Shown piece by piece: positions 53,654-62,343 of a stretch of 64,000 bases of DNA (positions are counted from its first letter, which is position 1; each line of letters opens with the position of its first letter). The notes below the pieces were generated by a model that saw nothing but the letters and a program-made list of their open reading frames with translations, did no database searches and was not told where the DNA came from. Location of the stretch: assembly GCF_018324205.1 (NCBI RefSeq), contig NZ_AP023356.1:5748001-5812000 (forward strand), read 5' to 3'. The translations under genes and the position numbers were made by a program. This DNA is from Actinoplanes ianthinogenes. GTDB taxonomy: Bacteria; Actinomycetota; Actinomycetes; Mycobacteriales; Micromonosporaceae.

Positions 53654-54496
53654 TCAGGCGCCGCCGTTGATCGCCCCGGTGCGCAGCGCGCCCTCCTTGA
53701 CCTTCCACTTGGCCAGCAGCGCGTCGTAGGTGCCGTCGTCGATCATCGCGTACAGGGCGGTCTGCACGGCGCTGGTGAGCGCCCTGCGGTCCTTGGCGAT
53801 CCCCATGCCGTACGGAATCGCCTCGATCTGCGGACCGGACAGCTCGATGGTCTTCATCTTCTCGACGTCGAGCGCGGCGATCGGGAAGTCGTTCAGCGCG
53901 GCGTCCGCCCGGCCGTCGCGCACGTCGGCGGACGGCTTGTTGGACAGCACCACGGTCAGCTTCTTCCGGCCGCAGTCCCGTTTCTGGGCGGTGGCCATCT
54001 CGACGAACACGGTCTCCGGCTGGGCCGCGACCCGCCGCCCGCACAGTCCCGGCATGCCGCCGATGTCCCCGGCGCCCTTGCGGACGACGATCGACGTGCC
54101 GGCGTTCAGATAATTGACGAAGTCGACCTTCTTCTGCCGCTCGGCCCGGTCGAACATCGACGAGATGGACATGTCGATCTTGTGCTGTCCGACCTGGTCC
54201 AGCAGGTCGCCGAAGGACACCGTCTGCCAGCGTGTGGTCAGGCCGAGCTTGCCGGCCACCGCCTCGGCCAGGTCGATGTCCAGACCGGCGTACTTCTCGC
54301 CGTTCTTGAACGTCATCGGCTCGAACGTCGGGTCGGTGCCGGTGATCAGGATCCCGGACTGCTTGATCGAGTCGGGCAGCGCCGCCCGGGCCTCGGCGAG
54401 CCGGTCCAGGGGCGCGCTCTCCGGTTCGCCGTCCGAGCAGCCGCCGGCCGCTGTCAGGGTGACCGTGGCGGCGAGCAACAGAGCCATGATTCGCAC
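53654..54496 (-). CDS. Amino-acid-type ABC solute-binding lipoprotein
   Basis: 280 aa from GTG 54496 (GGAGG 5 nt upstream). Lipoprotein signal with C20 (LTAAGGCSD). SBP_bac_3 domain: GILITGTDPTFEPMTFKNGE, YAGLDIDLAEAVAGKLGL, DMSISSMFDRAERQKKVDFV and DGRADAALNDFPIAALDVEK. Binds a small polar ligand, probably an amino acid, outside the membrane. No permease or ATPase gene is next to it; the chemoreceptor gene diverges 92 bp away, so it might work as a sensory ligand-binding partner; that is inference. Confidence 0.9.
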   Translation of the reverse strand: MRIMALLLAATVTLTAAGGCSDGEPESAPLDRLAEARAALPDSIKQSGILITGTDPTFEPMTFKNGEKYAGLDIDLAEAVAGKLGLTTRWQTVSFGDLLDQVGQHKIDMSISSMFDRAERQKKVDFVNYLNAGTSIVVRKGAGDIGGMPGLCGRRVAAQPETVFVEMATAQKRDCGRKKLTVVLSNKPSADVRDGRADAALNDFPIAALDVEKMKTIELSGPQIEAIPYGMGIAKDRRALTSAVQTALYAMIDDGTYDALLAKWKVKEGALRTGAINGGA

Positions 54497-54587
54497 AACA
54501 ACCTCCGTGCCTTTTCTTCGGCCGATGCGGAACCGGCCTTAGCGACGCGGATCGGCCGTTACGGTGCCAGGGGAGGGAGAGATCATC

Positions 54588-56162
54588 GTGACGTTCACCA
54601 TCCGGCGGCAGATCGCCGGCCTGGCGGTGGCCGGATTCATCCTGGTCATCGTGGCCGGTGCGATCGGATACCGCGGCATCTCCACGATCGCCGCCCAGCA
54701 GACGACCGCCCGGGCGGCCGCCTCGGCGCAGCAGGCCGTGCAGTCGGCCGACACCGCGCGGGCGCTGTTCCGTGGCAACGTGCTGGCCACCCTGGTCTCC
54801 AACAACGCCACCGAGCGGCAGGAGGCGCTCGACCTGCTCGGCGCGAACGTGGCCCAGGCCCGGACCGGCATCGACGACGTGATCCGGCACATGCCGAGCC
54901 TGCGCGCGCAGGCCGACGCCGTGCTGCCGGTGCTCGACGAGCTGATCGCCTCCGGCCAGCGGATGGTGACCCTGGCCAGCCGGGTCGCCTCGGACCCGGA
55001 CCGGACCGCCGCCCTGGCCGCCCGGCCCGCCTACGACGAGGTCGACGCGAAGGCCGCGGAGGCCCTCGACCGGCTCAGCGCGGCGATCACCGAGCAGGTC
55101 CAGCGTGCCTACGCGCACGCCACCGCGGCCGCCGGGCACGCGAAGCTGGAGACGCTGATCATCGGCATCCTGGCCGCCCTGCTGCTCGGCGGCGCCGCGC
55201 TGCTGCTGGCCCGCCGGATCGCCAGCCGGGTGAACCACAACCTGGCCGCCGCGCAGGCGATCGCCGGCTACGACCTGACCGTGGACGCCTCGCTGCCCGG
55301 CGGCGACGAGCTGGCGCAGCTCGGCGCCAGCCTGAACGCGGTGGTCGGCTCGCTGCGGACCGCGATGGTGGACATCGGCGGGAACGCCAACTCGGTCGCC
55401 GCCGCCTCGGAACAGCTGACCGCCACCAGCCGGCAGCTGTCCGAGGGCGCCGGGACGGCCTCCGCCGAGGCCGGCAAGGCCAGCCAGGACATCGGCAAGG
55501 TGACGGCGAGCGTGGACGAGACCACCGCGGCGGCGCGCGGCCTGGAGGCGTCCATCGACGACATCACCACGGCCGTGGCCGAGGCCGACCGGGTCGCCAA
55601 GGAGGCCGTGGAGCTGGCCGCGAACACCAACCGGAGCATCGAGGGGCTGCGCAGCTCCAGCGAGGAGGTCTCCGCGGTGGTCAGCATCATCACCGGGATC
55701 GCCGAGCAGACGAACCTGCTCGCCCTGAACGCGACGATCGAGGCGGCCCGGGCCGGGGAACAGGGCAAGGGGTTCGCGGTGGTGGCCGGCGAGGTGAAGG
55801 ACCTGTCCCAGGAGACCGCCTCGGCGACCGGGGACATCTCCGACAAGGTGACCGCCATGCAGCGGGACACCGCCGGCGCGTTCGAGGCGATCACCCGGAT
55901 CAGCGAGGTGATCGACCAGATCGACCGGCTGCAACGGACCATCTCCCTGGCCCTGGAGAACCAGAAGGCCGCGACCGGGCAGATCGTCGCCAGCGTGAAC
56001 TCCGCGGTGCACTCGGCGACCGGGGTCGCCGACTCGATCAACCGGGTCGCCGACACCACCACGCTGACCCACGAGGCGGCCACCCAGACCGAGGCGGCCG
56101 CGACCGAACTGGCCCAGTTGTCCCACCGGCTGCGCCAGGTGTCGGACCAGTTCCGGCACTGA
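54588..56162 (+). CDS. Methyl-accepting chemotaxis protein
   Basis: 524 aa from GTG 54588 (GGGAG 8 nt upstream). TM1 (about 8-30), a helical ligand domain outside (about 35-180), TM2 (about 190-212), HAMP, and the cytoplasmic signalling coiled coil with hairpin tip IAEQTNLLALNATIEAARAG EQGKGFAVVAGEVKDLS (read as two segments). It senses a ligand or membrane state and controls CheA. No che genes are in the window. Fits an organism with flagellate or piliated motile cells. Confidence 0.94.
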   Translation: MTFTIRRQIAGLAVAGFILVIVAGAIGYRGISTIAAQQTTARAAASAQQAVQSADTARALFRGNVLATLVSNNATERQEALDLLGANVAQARTGIDDVIRHMPSLRAQADAVLPVLDELIASGQRMVTLASRVASDPDRTAALAARPAYDEVDAKAAEALDRLSAAITEQVQRAYAHATAAAGHAKLETLIIGILAALLLGGAALLLARRIASRVNHNLAAAQAIAGYDLTVDASLPGGDELAQLGASLNAVVGSLRTAMVDIGGNANSVAAASEQLTATSRQLSEGAGTASAEAGKASQDIGKVTASVDETTAAARGLEASIDDITTAVAEADRVAKEAVELAANTNRSIEGLRSSSEEVSAVVSIITGIAEQTNLLALNATIEAARAGEQGKGFAVVAGEVKDLSQETASATGDISDKVTAMQRDTAGAFEAITRISEVIDQIDRLQRTISLALENQKAATGQIVASVNSAVHSATGVADSINRVADTTTLTHEAATQTEAAATELAQLSHRLRQVSDQFRH

Positions 56163-56174
56163 CACCCCGGCCGG

Positions 56175-57851
56175 TCAGGCGCAGATGTCCCGGTCGGCCT
56201 GCTTGTCCAGCAGCTCGGTGACGTCAAGGGCGGGCATCGGCTTGGCGAAGTGGTAGCCCTGCGCCCGGCTGCACGCCAGGTCCCGCAGCCACTCGGCCTG
56301 CGCCGCGTCCTCCACGCCCTCGGCCACCGGCGCCAGGTTGAAGGTCCGCGCGATGTGCAGCACCGCCTCGGCCACCGACGCCCCGCCGCTCTCCGGCATC
56401 GCCTGCACGAACGACCGGTCGATCTTGACGACGTCCACCGGCAGCGCGCTCAGGTGGCTGAGCGAGGAGAACCCGGTGCCGAAGTCGTCCAGCGCGATCC
56501 GCACCCCGAGATCCTTGAGCTCGCTCAGGATCCGGGCCGACTCCTCCAGGTCGACCAGCGCCACCGACTCGGTCAGCTCCAGGACCAGGTGCTCCGGCTC
56601 CAGGCCGGTGCGCTCCAGGACGGCGCGGACCTCGGCGACCAGGTTCGGGTTGCTCAGCTGCGAGGCGGACAGGTTGACGTTCATCTCGAAGCCGGGGAAC
56701 TGGCGCTGCCAGTTGACCGCCTGCCGGCAGGCCTCCTCGAGCACCCAGCCGCCGAGCCGGGGGAGCAGACCCAGCTGCTCGGCCAACTCCAGGAACAGGC
56801 CGGGCGGGACCAGGCCCTTCTCCGGGTGCTGCCAGCGGATCAGCGCCTCGACGCCGACGGTGTGCTCGCCGTCCAGGTCGACGATCGGCTGGTAGTGCAC
56901 CTCGAACTCGCCCAGGTCCAGGGCCCGGATGATGTCGCCCTCGGCCTTGCGGCGCTGCTCCTCCAGGGCGAACAGCTCCGGGTCGAACCGGCGGGCGGTG
57001 CCGCCGCCGTCCAGTTTGGCGCGGTGCAGGGCCTGGTCGGCCTCGCGCAGCACGTGGTCGACGGTCTCGCCGCCGCCGGCGGTGATCGCGACACCCGCGC
57101 TGGCCCGGACGGTCATCTTGATGCCGGCCACCTCCAGCGGCCGGTGCAGCTCGGTGAGCACCCGGTCGGCCACCGCGACCGCGGCCTGCTCGTCCTCCAG
57201 GCCGGGCAGCAGCACCACGAACTCGTCGCTGTCGAGGCGCGCGACCACGTCGTTGGCCCGCACGTTGGCGGCCAGCCGGTCGGCCGCCGCGCGCAGCAGC
57301 TCGTCGCCGACCTCGTGGCCGTGCGTGTCGTTGAGCTCGCGGAAGCCGTCCAGGTCGACCACGATCACCGCGGTCATCGTCCGGCTCGCCTCGGAGAGCT
57401 CGTGCTCGGCCCGCTCCAGGAACATCTTGCGGTTGCCGAGGCCGGTCAGCGGGTCCCGGTACGCCTGCCTGGCCAGCAGCGCCCGCTGCGTGGTCATCTC
57501 GCGCATCAGCGCGGTGTCCGAGCCGGCCCCGATCCAGCGGCGGATCAGCACCGCCACGGCCATCGCCAGCAGCAGCCAGACCGCGCCCCGGGCGAGCTCG
57601 CCCTGCAGGTGCCGGATGCCGCTGACGGCCAGGGCCGCCGCGGTCGGCGCGAAGCGCAGGACCGGCCGCTCCGGCGCGACCAGCAGCATCGCCAGGCCGA
57701 GACAGAGGGCCGCGGCCACCGGCACCAGCCGGGTCGTCCAGGTCCCGTCGGCAGCGTCCGCTGCCGGCCACACCAGCAATACCAGCGAAGCCAGAACGAC
57801 GCCGTCGTCGACGACACGCCGCATCCGGTCCAAGAGAGCTTTCCGAGCCAC
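56175..57851 (-). CDS. GGDEF-EAL c-di-GMP protein with degenerate GGDEF motif
   Basis: 558 aa. Four hydrophobic segments (1-107) form a membrane domain. The GGDEF domain (about 130-290) has DPLTGLGNRKMF but the active site reads D-S-D-E-F (207-211) instead of GG[DE]EF, so cyclase activity is doubtful. The EAL domain (about 305-550) keeps VEALIRW, the Glu/Asp metal ligands including ALDDFGTGFSSLSHL, and AEGVED, so it is probably an active c-di-GMP phosphodiesterase. Convergent with the chemoreceptor gene, 12 bp apart. Confidence 0.93.
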   Translation of the reverse strand: MARKALLDRMRRVVDDGVVLASLVLLVWPAADAADGTWTTRLVPVAAALCLGLAMLLVAPERPVLRFAPTAAALAVSGIRHLQGELARGAVWLLLAMAVAVLIRRWIGAGSDTALMREMTTQRALLARQAYRDPLTGLGNRKMFLERAEHELSEASRTMTAVIVVDLDGFRELNDTHGHEVGDELLRAAADRLAANVRANDVVARLDSDEFVVLLPGLEDEQAAVAVADRVLTELHRPLEVAGIKMTVRASAGVAITAGGGETVDHVLREADQALHRAKLDGGGTARRFDPELFALEEQRRKAEGDIIRALDLGEFEVHYQPIVDLDGEHTVGVEALIRWQHPEKGLVPPGLFLELAEQLGLLPRLGGWVLEEACRQAVNWQRQFPGFEMNVNLSASQLSNPNLVAEVRAVLERTGLEPEHLVLELTESVALVDLEESARILSELKDLGVRIALDDFGTGFSSLSHLSALPVDVVKIDRSFVQAMPESGGASVAEAVLHIARTFNLAPVAEGVEDAAQAEWLRDLACSRAQGYHFAKPMPALDVTELLDKQADRDICA

Positions 57852-58007
57852 GATCCACCTCCGGCCGCTCAGATCGGTGCCGGGGCGGCCGGGTTGAGTG
57901 ATCCAGGTCGCCTTTCCGGTCCCGCACCGGCAGCAAAACCGCAGGTCAACCGACTTGCAACCGACTTCGTGGCGGCACCTTCCGCTGCACGTGCAGATGC
58001 GGTTGCG

Positions 58008-59561
58008 TCAGGCGGAGAGCCAGGCGGCGAGGGCCAGGATGTCCGCTTCCGGCAGGGCGAGCGCGGCGGCGCGGACGACCTCCGGCCGCTCGCGCGCGGC
58101 GCGATGCGGGGAGACGAGGGCGAGCCCGCTCCAGGCCGCTTCGTTCGCGCGGTCCGCCACGAGCATCTTTCGGTACGCGTGGAGCGCCGCCCCGTCATCA
58201 CCCCGCAGGCACGCGTCGTCGCCGTCCGCCGCGCGCTCCGGCTCGTCGCGCAGCAGGGCGCGGATCAGCCGCAACCGGGCGCTGGACTCCACCACCCGTT
58301 CGGTGCGACCCATCGTGGCCTCGACCGGTGGTGCCGGCTGCCCGGTCCGCCAGGCCGTGACCAGGCCGGCCGTCGCCGCGGGCGGCACCGTCAGGTTCCG
58401 CAGCCGCCAGCGGGCCCGGTGGTCGGCCCGGGCCAGCGCGGCCAGCCGGTCGACCTCGCGGTTCACCGGCTCGGCGAGCCAGGGCGTCACCTCGTCGCGC
58501 AGGGCGGCGACCAGGCGGCGTCCCGCCGGGGTGAGCGCCGGGCCGTCGAGCAGGCGCCCGGCCGTCTCGTGCACCGCGACCCGCCAGCGGGCGAACTCGA
58601 ACTCGGCCTCACTCGCCCCGCCCGCTGCCGTCTCGGTCCGTCGTTCGTCGTTCGCCGTCGCTTCGGTTCGCTGTTCGTCGTTCGCGGTCGCGCCGGTCCG
58701 CTGTTCGTCGTTCGCCGTCGCTTCGGTCCGCTGTTCGTCGTTCGCCGTCGCCCCGGTCCGCAACTCGGCGCGCCAGAACCGGGTCACCGCCAGGAACGCG
58801 TAGATCCCGTGCAGCACCCCGTAAACCGGCCGCGGATCCTCCCGCCACGGCGAATACTCCCGCCCCGCCCCCGGCTCGACCAGCGGGAACAGTCCATGCG
58901 CCGCGTTCAGCACGCTGTGCTGCGTCTCGTGCAGCAGCGCGACCGCCAGCCCGGTCCCGGAAGCCGGCGCCGACACCGCGACCGCCCCGAACGCCTCCGC
59001 CGAGGTGGCGCTCACGCCCTCGGCGAGCGGATCCGGCCGAGCCGGCACGATCACCCGCAGCACCCCGCCGAGGATCCCGGCCGCCGCCGGATGCCGGTCG
59101 ACCAGGATCTGCCACGCCGCGTCGAGGCAACGCCGCCAGTGGGCCACCTCGTCGGGGGTGAGCGGCTCGGTCGGCGGCAGCCCGAGCAGGTGCCGCAGCG
59201 GGCTCCGATCGTCCAGCCGCACCCGCAGGGTGTGCCCGGCGTGCGAGGCGACCAGGGAATGACCCGCCGGGTCGGGCAGATCACCGACAGTGGGCGAGAT
59301 GCCGGCGCGGTGGGCGGCCACGAGCCGGGCCGCCCAGAGTCCGGTCATCGGGTCGGCGGAGCGCTCGCGGGACTCGGCGGCGGGTAACGCGCGCAGCCGG
59401 GCGTACCAGAGAGGATCTTCCGGAACAGCGCGCCGAGCCTCCCGCAGGAGGAGCAGATGCCGGCTGAGCCGGGCCCGGCGCAGCAGGGCCAGGGTGTCGG
59501 CGGAGGGCCGGCCGGCGCCCAGGGCGGCGAGGTCGGCGTCGGCGAGCCGGAACGGGCGCAA
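58008..59561 (-). CDS. Stand-alone HExxH-type peptide-modifying enzyme (alpha-KG-dependent beta-hydroxylase family)
   Basis: 517 aa from TTG 59561 (AGGA upstream), 16 nt after the FxSxx-COOH peptide gene, so co-transcribed. The motif H211-E-T-Q-H215 in VALLHETQHSVLNA and the later VYGVLHGIYAFLAV (H251, third ligand) match the TIGR04267-type HExxH domain. Members of this domain family, often fused to FxsB radical SAM enzymes, hydroxylate side-chain beta-carbons in cyclophane RiPPs. Here it is free-standing. Residues 268-307 are four decapeptide repeats RT(G/E)ATANDEQ, a hydrophilic insert expanded as a minisatellite. Confidence 0.85.
   Translation of the reverse strand: MRPFRLADADLAALGAGRPSADTLALLRRARLSRHLLLLREARRAVPEDPLWYARLRALPAAESRERSADPMTGLWAARLVAAHRAGISPTVGDLPDPAGHSLVASHAGHTLRVRLDDRSPLRHLLGLPPTEPLTPDEVAHWRRCLDAAWQILVDRHPAAAGILGGVLRVIVPARPDPLAEGVSATSAEAFGAVAVSAPASGTGLAVALLHETQHSVLNAAHGLFPLVEPGAGREYSPWREDPRPVYGVLHGIYAFLAVTRFWRAELRTGATANDEQRTEATANDEQRTGATANDEQRTEATANDERRTETAAGGASEAEFEFARWRVAVHETAGRLLDGPALTPAGRRLVAALRDEVTPWLAEPVNREVDRLAALARADHRARWRLRNLTVPPAATAGLVTAWRTGQPAPPVEATMGRTERVVESSARLRLIRALLRDEPERAADGDDACLRGDDGAALHAYRKMLVADRANEAAWSGLALVSPHRAARERPEVVRAAALALPEADILALAAWLSA
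58641..58760. repeat. 30-bp in-frame minisatellite inside the HExxH gene
   Basis: Four 30-bp units encode RTGATANDEQ, RTEATANDEQ, RTGATANDEQ and RTEATANDER (residues 268-307), with a partial fifth, RTETA. Glycine and glutamate alternate at position 3, suggesting that duplication of a 60-bp pair followed the first 30-bp duplication. It adds a polar linker without shifting the frame. Confidence 0.93.
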
Positions 59562-59577
59562 ACCGGATCCTGGCCGG

Positions 59578-59766
59578 TCAGAGCGCCGAATTGAAGCCGG
59601 CGATCTGCTCGCTGGAACCGGCCAGCTCGGCGGCGAGCCGACGCAGGCAGTGATCCAGAGCGGAGTCCTCGCGAGCGACCAGCTCGTCCAGAGTGGACTG
59701 GGAGACGTCGATCATCGCGGACCGCCAGTCCGGCGCGTGTGCGTCGTGCGGCTGACCCGTCTCCAC
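59578..59766 (-). CDS. FxSxx-COOH RiPP precursor peptide (FxsA-like)
   Basis: 62 aa from GTG 59766 (GAGGGGG about 5 nt upstream). The last five residues are F58-N59-S60-A61-L62, exactly the FxSxx-COOH signature in which a radical SAM enzyme (FxsB) cross-links Phe and Ser region side chains to a three-residue cyclophane. The leader is helical and acidic (MIDVSQSTLDELVAREDSAL, then DHCLRRLAAELAGSSEQIAG). One Cys (C40) lies in the leader. The only enzyme gene beside it is the HExxH protein; an FxsB gene is not found in this window. The family is defined in the NCBI/TIGRFAM collection. Confidence 0.85.
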   Translation of the reverse strand: METGQPHDAHAPDWRSAMIDVSQSTLDELVAREDSALDHCLRRLAAELAGSSEQIAGFNSAL

Positions 59767-59925
59767 GGCACCCCCTCGATCGTGGCGGTCGATGCGTTGC
59801 TTGAAGGTTACGGCGGTCGCCGGGTCGGGTGAGCGCCGGGAGTCGCTACGGTGGGTGCTCGCGGGGATGGCGTGGTCGTGATCTCATGGGACGTCATCAC
59901 GGAAGTCGGCAACGGAGGGCGAAAC

Positions 59926-60399
59926 GTGCTGGGTGGAGATCTGGGCGCCGTTGACGGCGCGCCCCGGCCCCGGGGTGCGGCCGCCGCGCTGGCCGATCGG
60001 GTGGCCGCGCTGCGGGCGACCGCGGCCGGTGCCGACGGCGCGATCCTGGTCACTGTGGCCAGTTCGGGCAACGTGACCGGACTGGAGCTGGACGAGCGGT
60101 CGCTGGGTCTGGGCGCGCCCGGGCTCGCCACCGAGATCCTGCGGACCATCCGCCGGGCGCAGGCGGCGCTCGCCGACCGGGTGGCCGACGCGGTCGAGGC
60201 GACCGTCGGCGCCGGGACCGAGACCGGCAAGGCGGTGCTCGACAGTTTCACCCAGCGGTTCCCGGCGCAGCCGGACGAGCCGGTCGCCCCGGTGATGCCG
60301 GCGCCGCCGCCGTTCCCGAGCTTTCCGAGCACCCCCACGTTGCCGCACCAGGCGCCGGGCAACGGTTACGAGAGCGGGCGGGACAGCCGTGCACGCTGA
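59926..60399 (+). CDS. YbaB/EbfC-like family protein
   Basis: 157 aa from GTG 59926 (GGAGGG 6 nt upstream). Core: a helix (AAALADRVAALRATAAGADG), strands VTVASSGNVTGLELDER, and a C-terminal helix (LATEILRTIRRAQAALADRV), the YbaB fold of small nucleoid-associated proteins. The C-terminal 45 residues are Pro-rich and probably disordered. In actinomycetes such divergent YbaB proteins often sit in pairs with small helical proteins and secretion-related genes. Overlaps the next gene by 11 nt. Confidence 0.75.
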   Translation: MLGGDLGAVDGAPRPRGAAAALADRVAALRATAAGADGAILVTVASSGNVTGLELDERSLGLGAPGLATEILRTIRRAQAALADRVADAVEATVGAGTETGKAVLDSFTQRFPAQPDEPVAPVMPAPPPFPSFPSTPTLPHQAPGNGYESGRDSRAR

Positions 60400-60781
60400 A
60401 CCGAACCCGCGGCTGCCCCGGCGCGGCCCGGCCCCGGCGACCGACCAGATGAGCAACGCCGAGCTGGCCCGCATGATCGAGGCCGAGCATCCGTACCGGG
60501 GGAGGGCGCTGTTCGAGCTCTGCGACCGGGTCGCGCACGACGACGACGCGGTGGCCAAGGTGGCGATGCTGACCCGGCTCACCTCGCTGCGCCGCGCCCG
60601 GCTCTTCGACCGGGTGTCGCTGGCCTGGTCGGCGATCATCGCGCTGCTGGCCGCCGAGACGGTGAATGCCCGGGACGAGGCGTATGCCGCCTTCCGGGCG
60701 CTGGATCCCGACGAGCAGCGGGACATGCTGGATTATCTGGAGGTCACCGCGATCGAGGAGGCCCACCCGCGCATCGCGTGA
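60389..60781 (+). CDS. Small helical protein coupled to the YbaB-like gene
   Basis: 130 aa from GTG 60389, overlapping the previous gene. A Pro/Arg-rich start, then helices LARMIEAEHPYRGRALFELC, AKVAMLTRLTSLRRARLFDR, VSLAWSAIIALLAAETVNAR and EAYAAFRALDPDEQRDMLDY. No TM or enzymatic motif. Family not recognised; co-translation with a YbaB-like protein suggests the two work together. Confidence 0.7.
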   Translation: MHAEPNPRLPRRGPAPATDQMSNAELARMIEAEHPYRGRALFELCDRVAHDDDAVAKVAMLTRLTSLRRARLFDRVSLAWSAIIALLAAETVNARDEAYAAFRALDPDEQRDMLDYLEVTAIEEAHPRIA

Positions 60782-60803
60782 GCGGGCCCCCGGTGGGGTG
60801 TCC

Positions 60804-61088
60804 TTACCTCTCCACCTTCACGTCCCGGCGGAAGGCGACCCGGTCCCGGACGGCCGCGGCGTCCGGTTTCGGGTCCGGGTAATACCAGGCGGCATCCGCG
60901 GCGGTCTGCCCGTCGGCGCGCAGCGAGTAATACGACGCCTTGCCCTTCCACGGGCAGACGGTGTGCGTGTCGGAGGGGATCAAGATGTCGTCACGCACCG
61001 AGGCGCGGGGGAAGTAATAGTTCCCCTCGAGCACCACCGTGTCGTCGCTCTCCGCGATCACTTCGTCGTTCCAGATGGCCTTCGGCAT
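60804..61088 (-). CDS. DUF427-domain protein
   Basis: 94 aa, a complete small DUF427 domain: KAIWNDEVIAESDDTVVLEG then NYYFPRASV, CPWKGKASYYSLRADGQT and AWYYPDPKPDAAAVRDRVAF. The family has a compact beta-barrel; some members are reported as nucleotidyltransferase- or redox-like, but the activity is not established. Divergent from the nuclease gene by 130 bp. Confidence 0.92.
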   Translation of the reverse strand: MPKAIWNDEVIAESDDTVVLEGNYYFPRASVRDDILIPSDTHTVCPWKGKASYYSLRADGQTAADAAWYYPDPKPDAAAVRDRVAFRRDVKVER

Positions 61089-61218
61089 GCCCCGAACCTA
61101 GCGCGCCGTCGGTTTTGTGACTGATATGCGCGTTTTATTCACCTCTCGCGGGTGAAAGGCGGCGAGAAAGCCGCCGTACCGTAGACTTCCCCTGATTTGT
61201 CGATCAAGAAGGGCTCTG

Positions 61219-62343
61219 ATGACCCGGCTTGACGAGCTACGCGGCTCCGGCAAGGCCAAGCGGCACAACGCGCGAACGATCGCCGCCCTCACCGGCAACC
61301 CCGGCTGCAACCGGCGTGCCGTGCTCGACGCGGCCGGCGTCGACAAGCTGAAACTCGCCGAGACGGTCGGCTTCCCGGGCAGCTTCGGCCAGTCCCGGTT
61401 CGCGCTGTCCCGGGGCAACGCGTTCGAGGCGATGCTCAAGGCGGACGACTGCGCGCTGCTGCGCACCGTGCTCGACGCGGCGGACGGCGCCGCCTATCAG
61501 GACCTCGGCGCCGACTCCGACGACACCCTGGACGACCGGCACACGCGGACGGTCGACGTGCTCGCCACGGCGTCCGCGGCGCTGATCGATCATCCGCTGC
61601 TCACCCTCGAGGTCGCCGGGCAGACCGTCTACCTGGAGCCGGACCTGGTCGCCTACGCGCACGCGGGCCGGTTGCAGGTCGTCGAGATCAAGTCCTTCGC
61701 GATCGTGGACGGGCAGGCGGAGAGCGCCAAGGTGTCCGCGGCCGCCACCCAGGCCGCGGTCTACGTGCTGGCCCTGCGCGAGCTGCTCGGCCGGCTCGGG
61801 ATGGACCCGCTGCTGGTCGACCACGAGGTCGTGCTGGTCTGCCCGGAGAACTTCGCGATGCGCCCGGTCGCGGTCCGCCTCGACGTCCGCAAGCAGCTGT
61901 CCACCCTGCGCCGGCAGCTGTCCCGGCTCTCCTCGGTCGGCGAGATCATCGACGCGCTGCCGGCCGGGGTGACGTTCGACCTGAGCCGGCCGGCCGACGA
62001 GCTGATCGTGGCGCTCGGGCACGTCGCGCCGCACTACGCCCCGGAGTGCCTGTCGACCTGCGAACTCTCGGTGTTCTGCCGGCACGAGGCGGCGGGGACG
62101 ACCGGGGCGCTGGGGCGGCCGGTGCGGGAGGCGCTCGGCGGGATCGAGTCGGTGGACGAGGTGCTGGCGCTCGCCTCCGGCGCGCGGGCGCCGTCGGCGG
62201 ATCAGGAGGAGGCCGCGGCGTTGTTGCGGGCCGCGTTGCGGTTGCGGACCGAGGCGCTCTCCCTGGGGTACGCCGACCCGGCCGCTGTTCCCTCGCCCGG
62301 GCCGGGTGGGGCTGCCTCGTCGTCGCCCGGGATCGCTTCTTGA
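61219..62343 (+). CDS. Cas4/RecB-like PD-(D/E)XK nuclease with 4Fe-4S cysteines
   Basis: 374 aa from ATG 61219 (AAGGG upstream). Nuclease motifs: E70 in SRGNAFEAML, P141-D142 in YLEPDLVAY, E156-x-K158 in LQVVEIKSF, and motif IV Q178-x-x-x-Y182 in AATQAAVYVL. Cysteines C30 (NPGCN), C277, C281 and C287 (ECLSTCELSVFC) are placed as in the Fe-S clamp of Cas4 and AddB. It probably cleaves or trims DNA ends. The stop overlaps the start of the next gene (TTGA), so the two products should act together. No CRISPR array or cas1/cas2 is present. Confidence 0.82.
   Translation: MTRLDELRGSGKAKRHNARTIAALTGNPGCNRRAVLDAAGVDKLKLAETVGFPGSFGQSRFALSRGNAFEAMLKADDCALLRTVLDAADGAAYQDLGADSDDTLDDRHTRTVDVLATASAALIDHPLLTLEVAGQTVYLEPDLVAYAHAGRLQVVEIKSFAIVDGQAESAKVSAAATQAAVYVLALRELLGRLGMDPLLVDHEVVLVCPENFAMRPVAVRLDVRKQLSTLRRQLSRLSSVGEIIDALPAGVTFDLSRPADELIVALGHVAPHYAPECLSTCELSVFCRHEAAGTTGALGRPVREALGGIESVDEVLALASGARAPSADQEEAAALLRAALRLRTEALSLGYADPAAVPSPGPGGAASSSPGIAS

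Noticed and set aside
58620..58760. Plus-strand repeats reading SSFAVASVRC
   Set aside because: Mirror of the in-frame decapeptide repeats of the HExxH gene; the plus frame has no start site or family.
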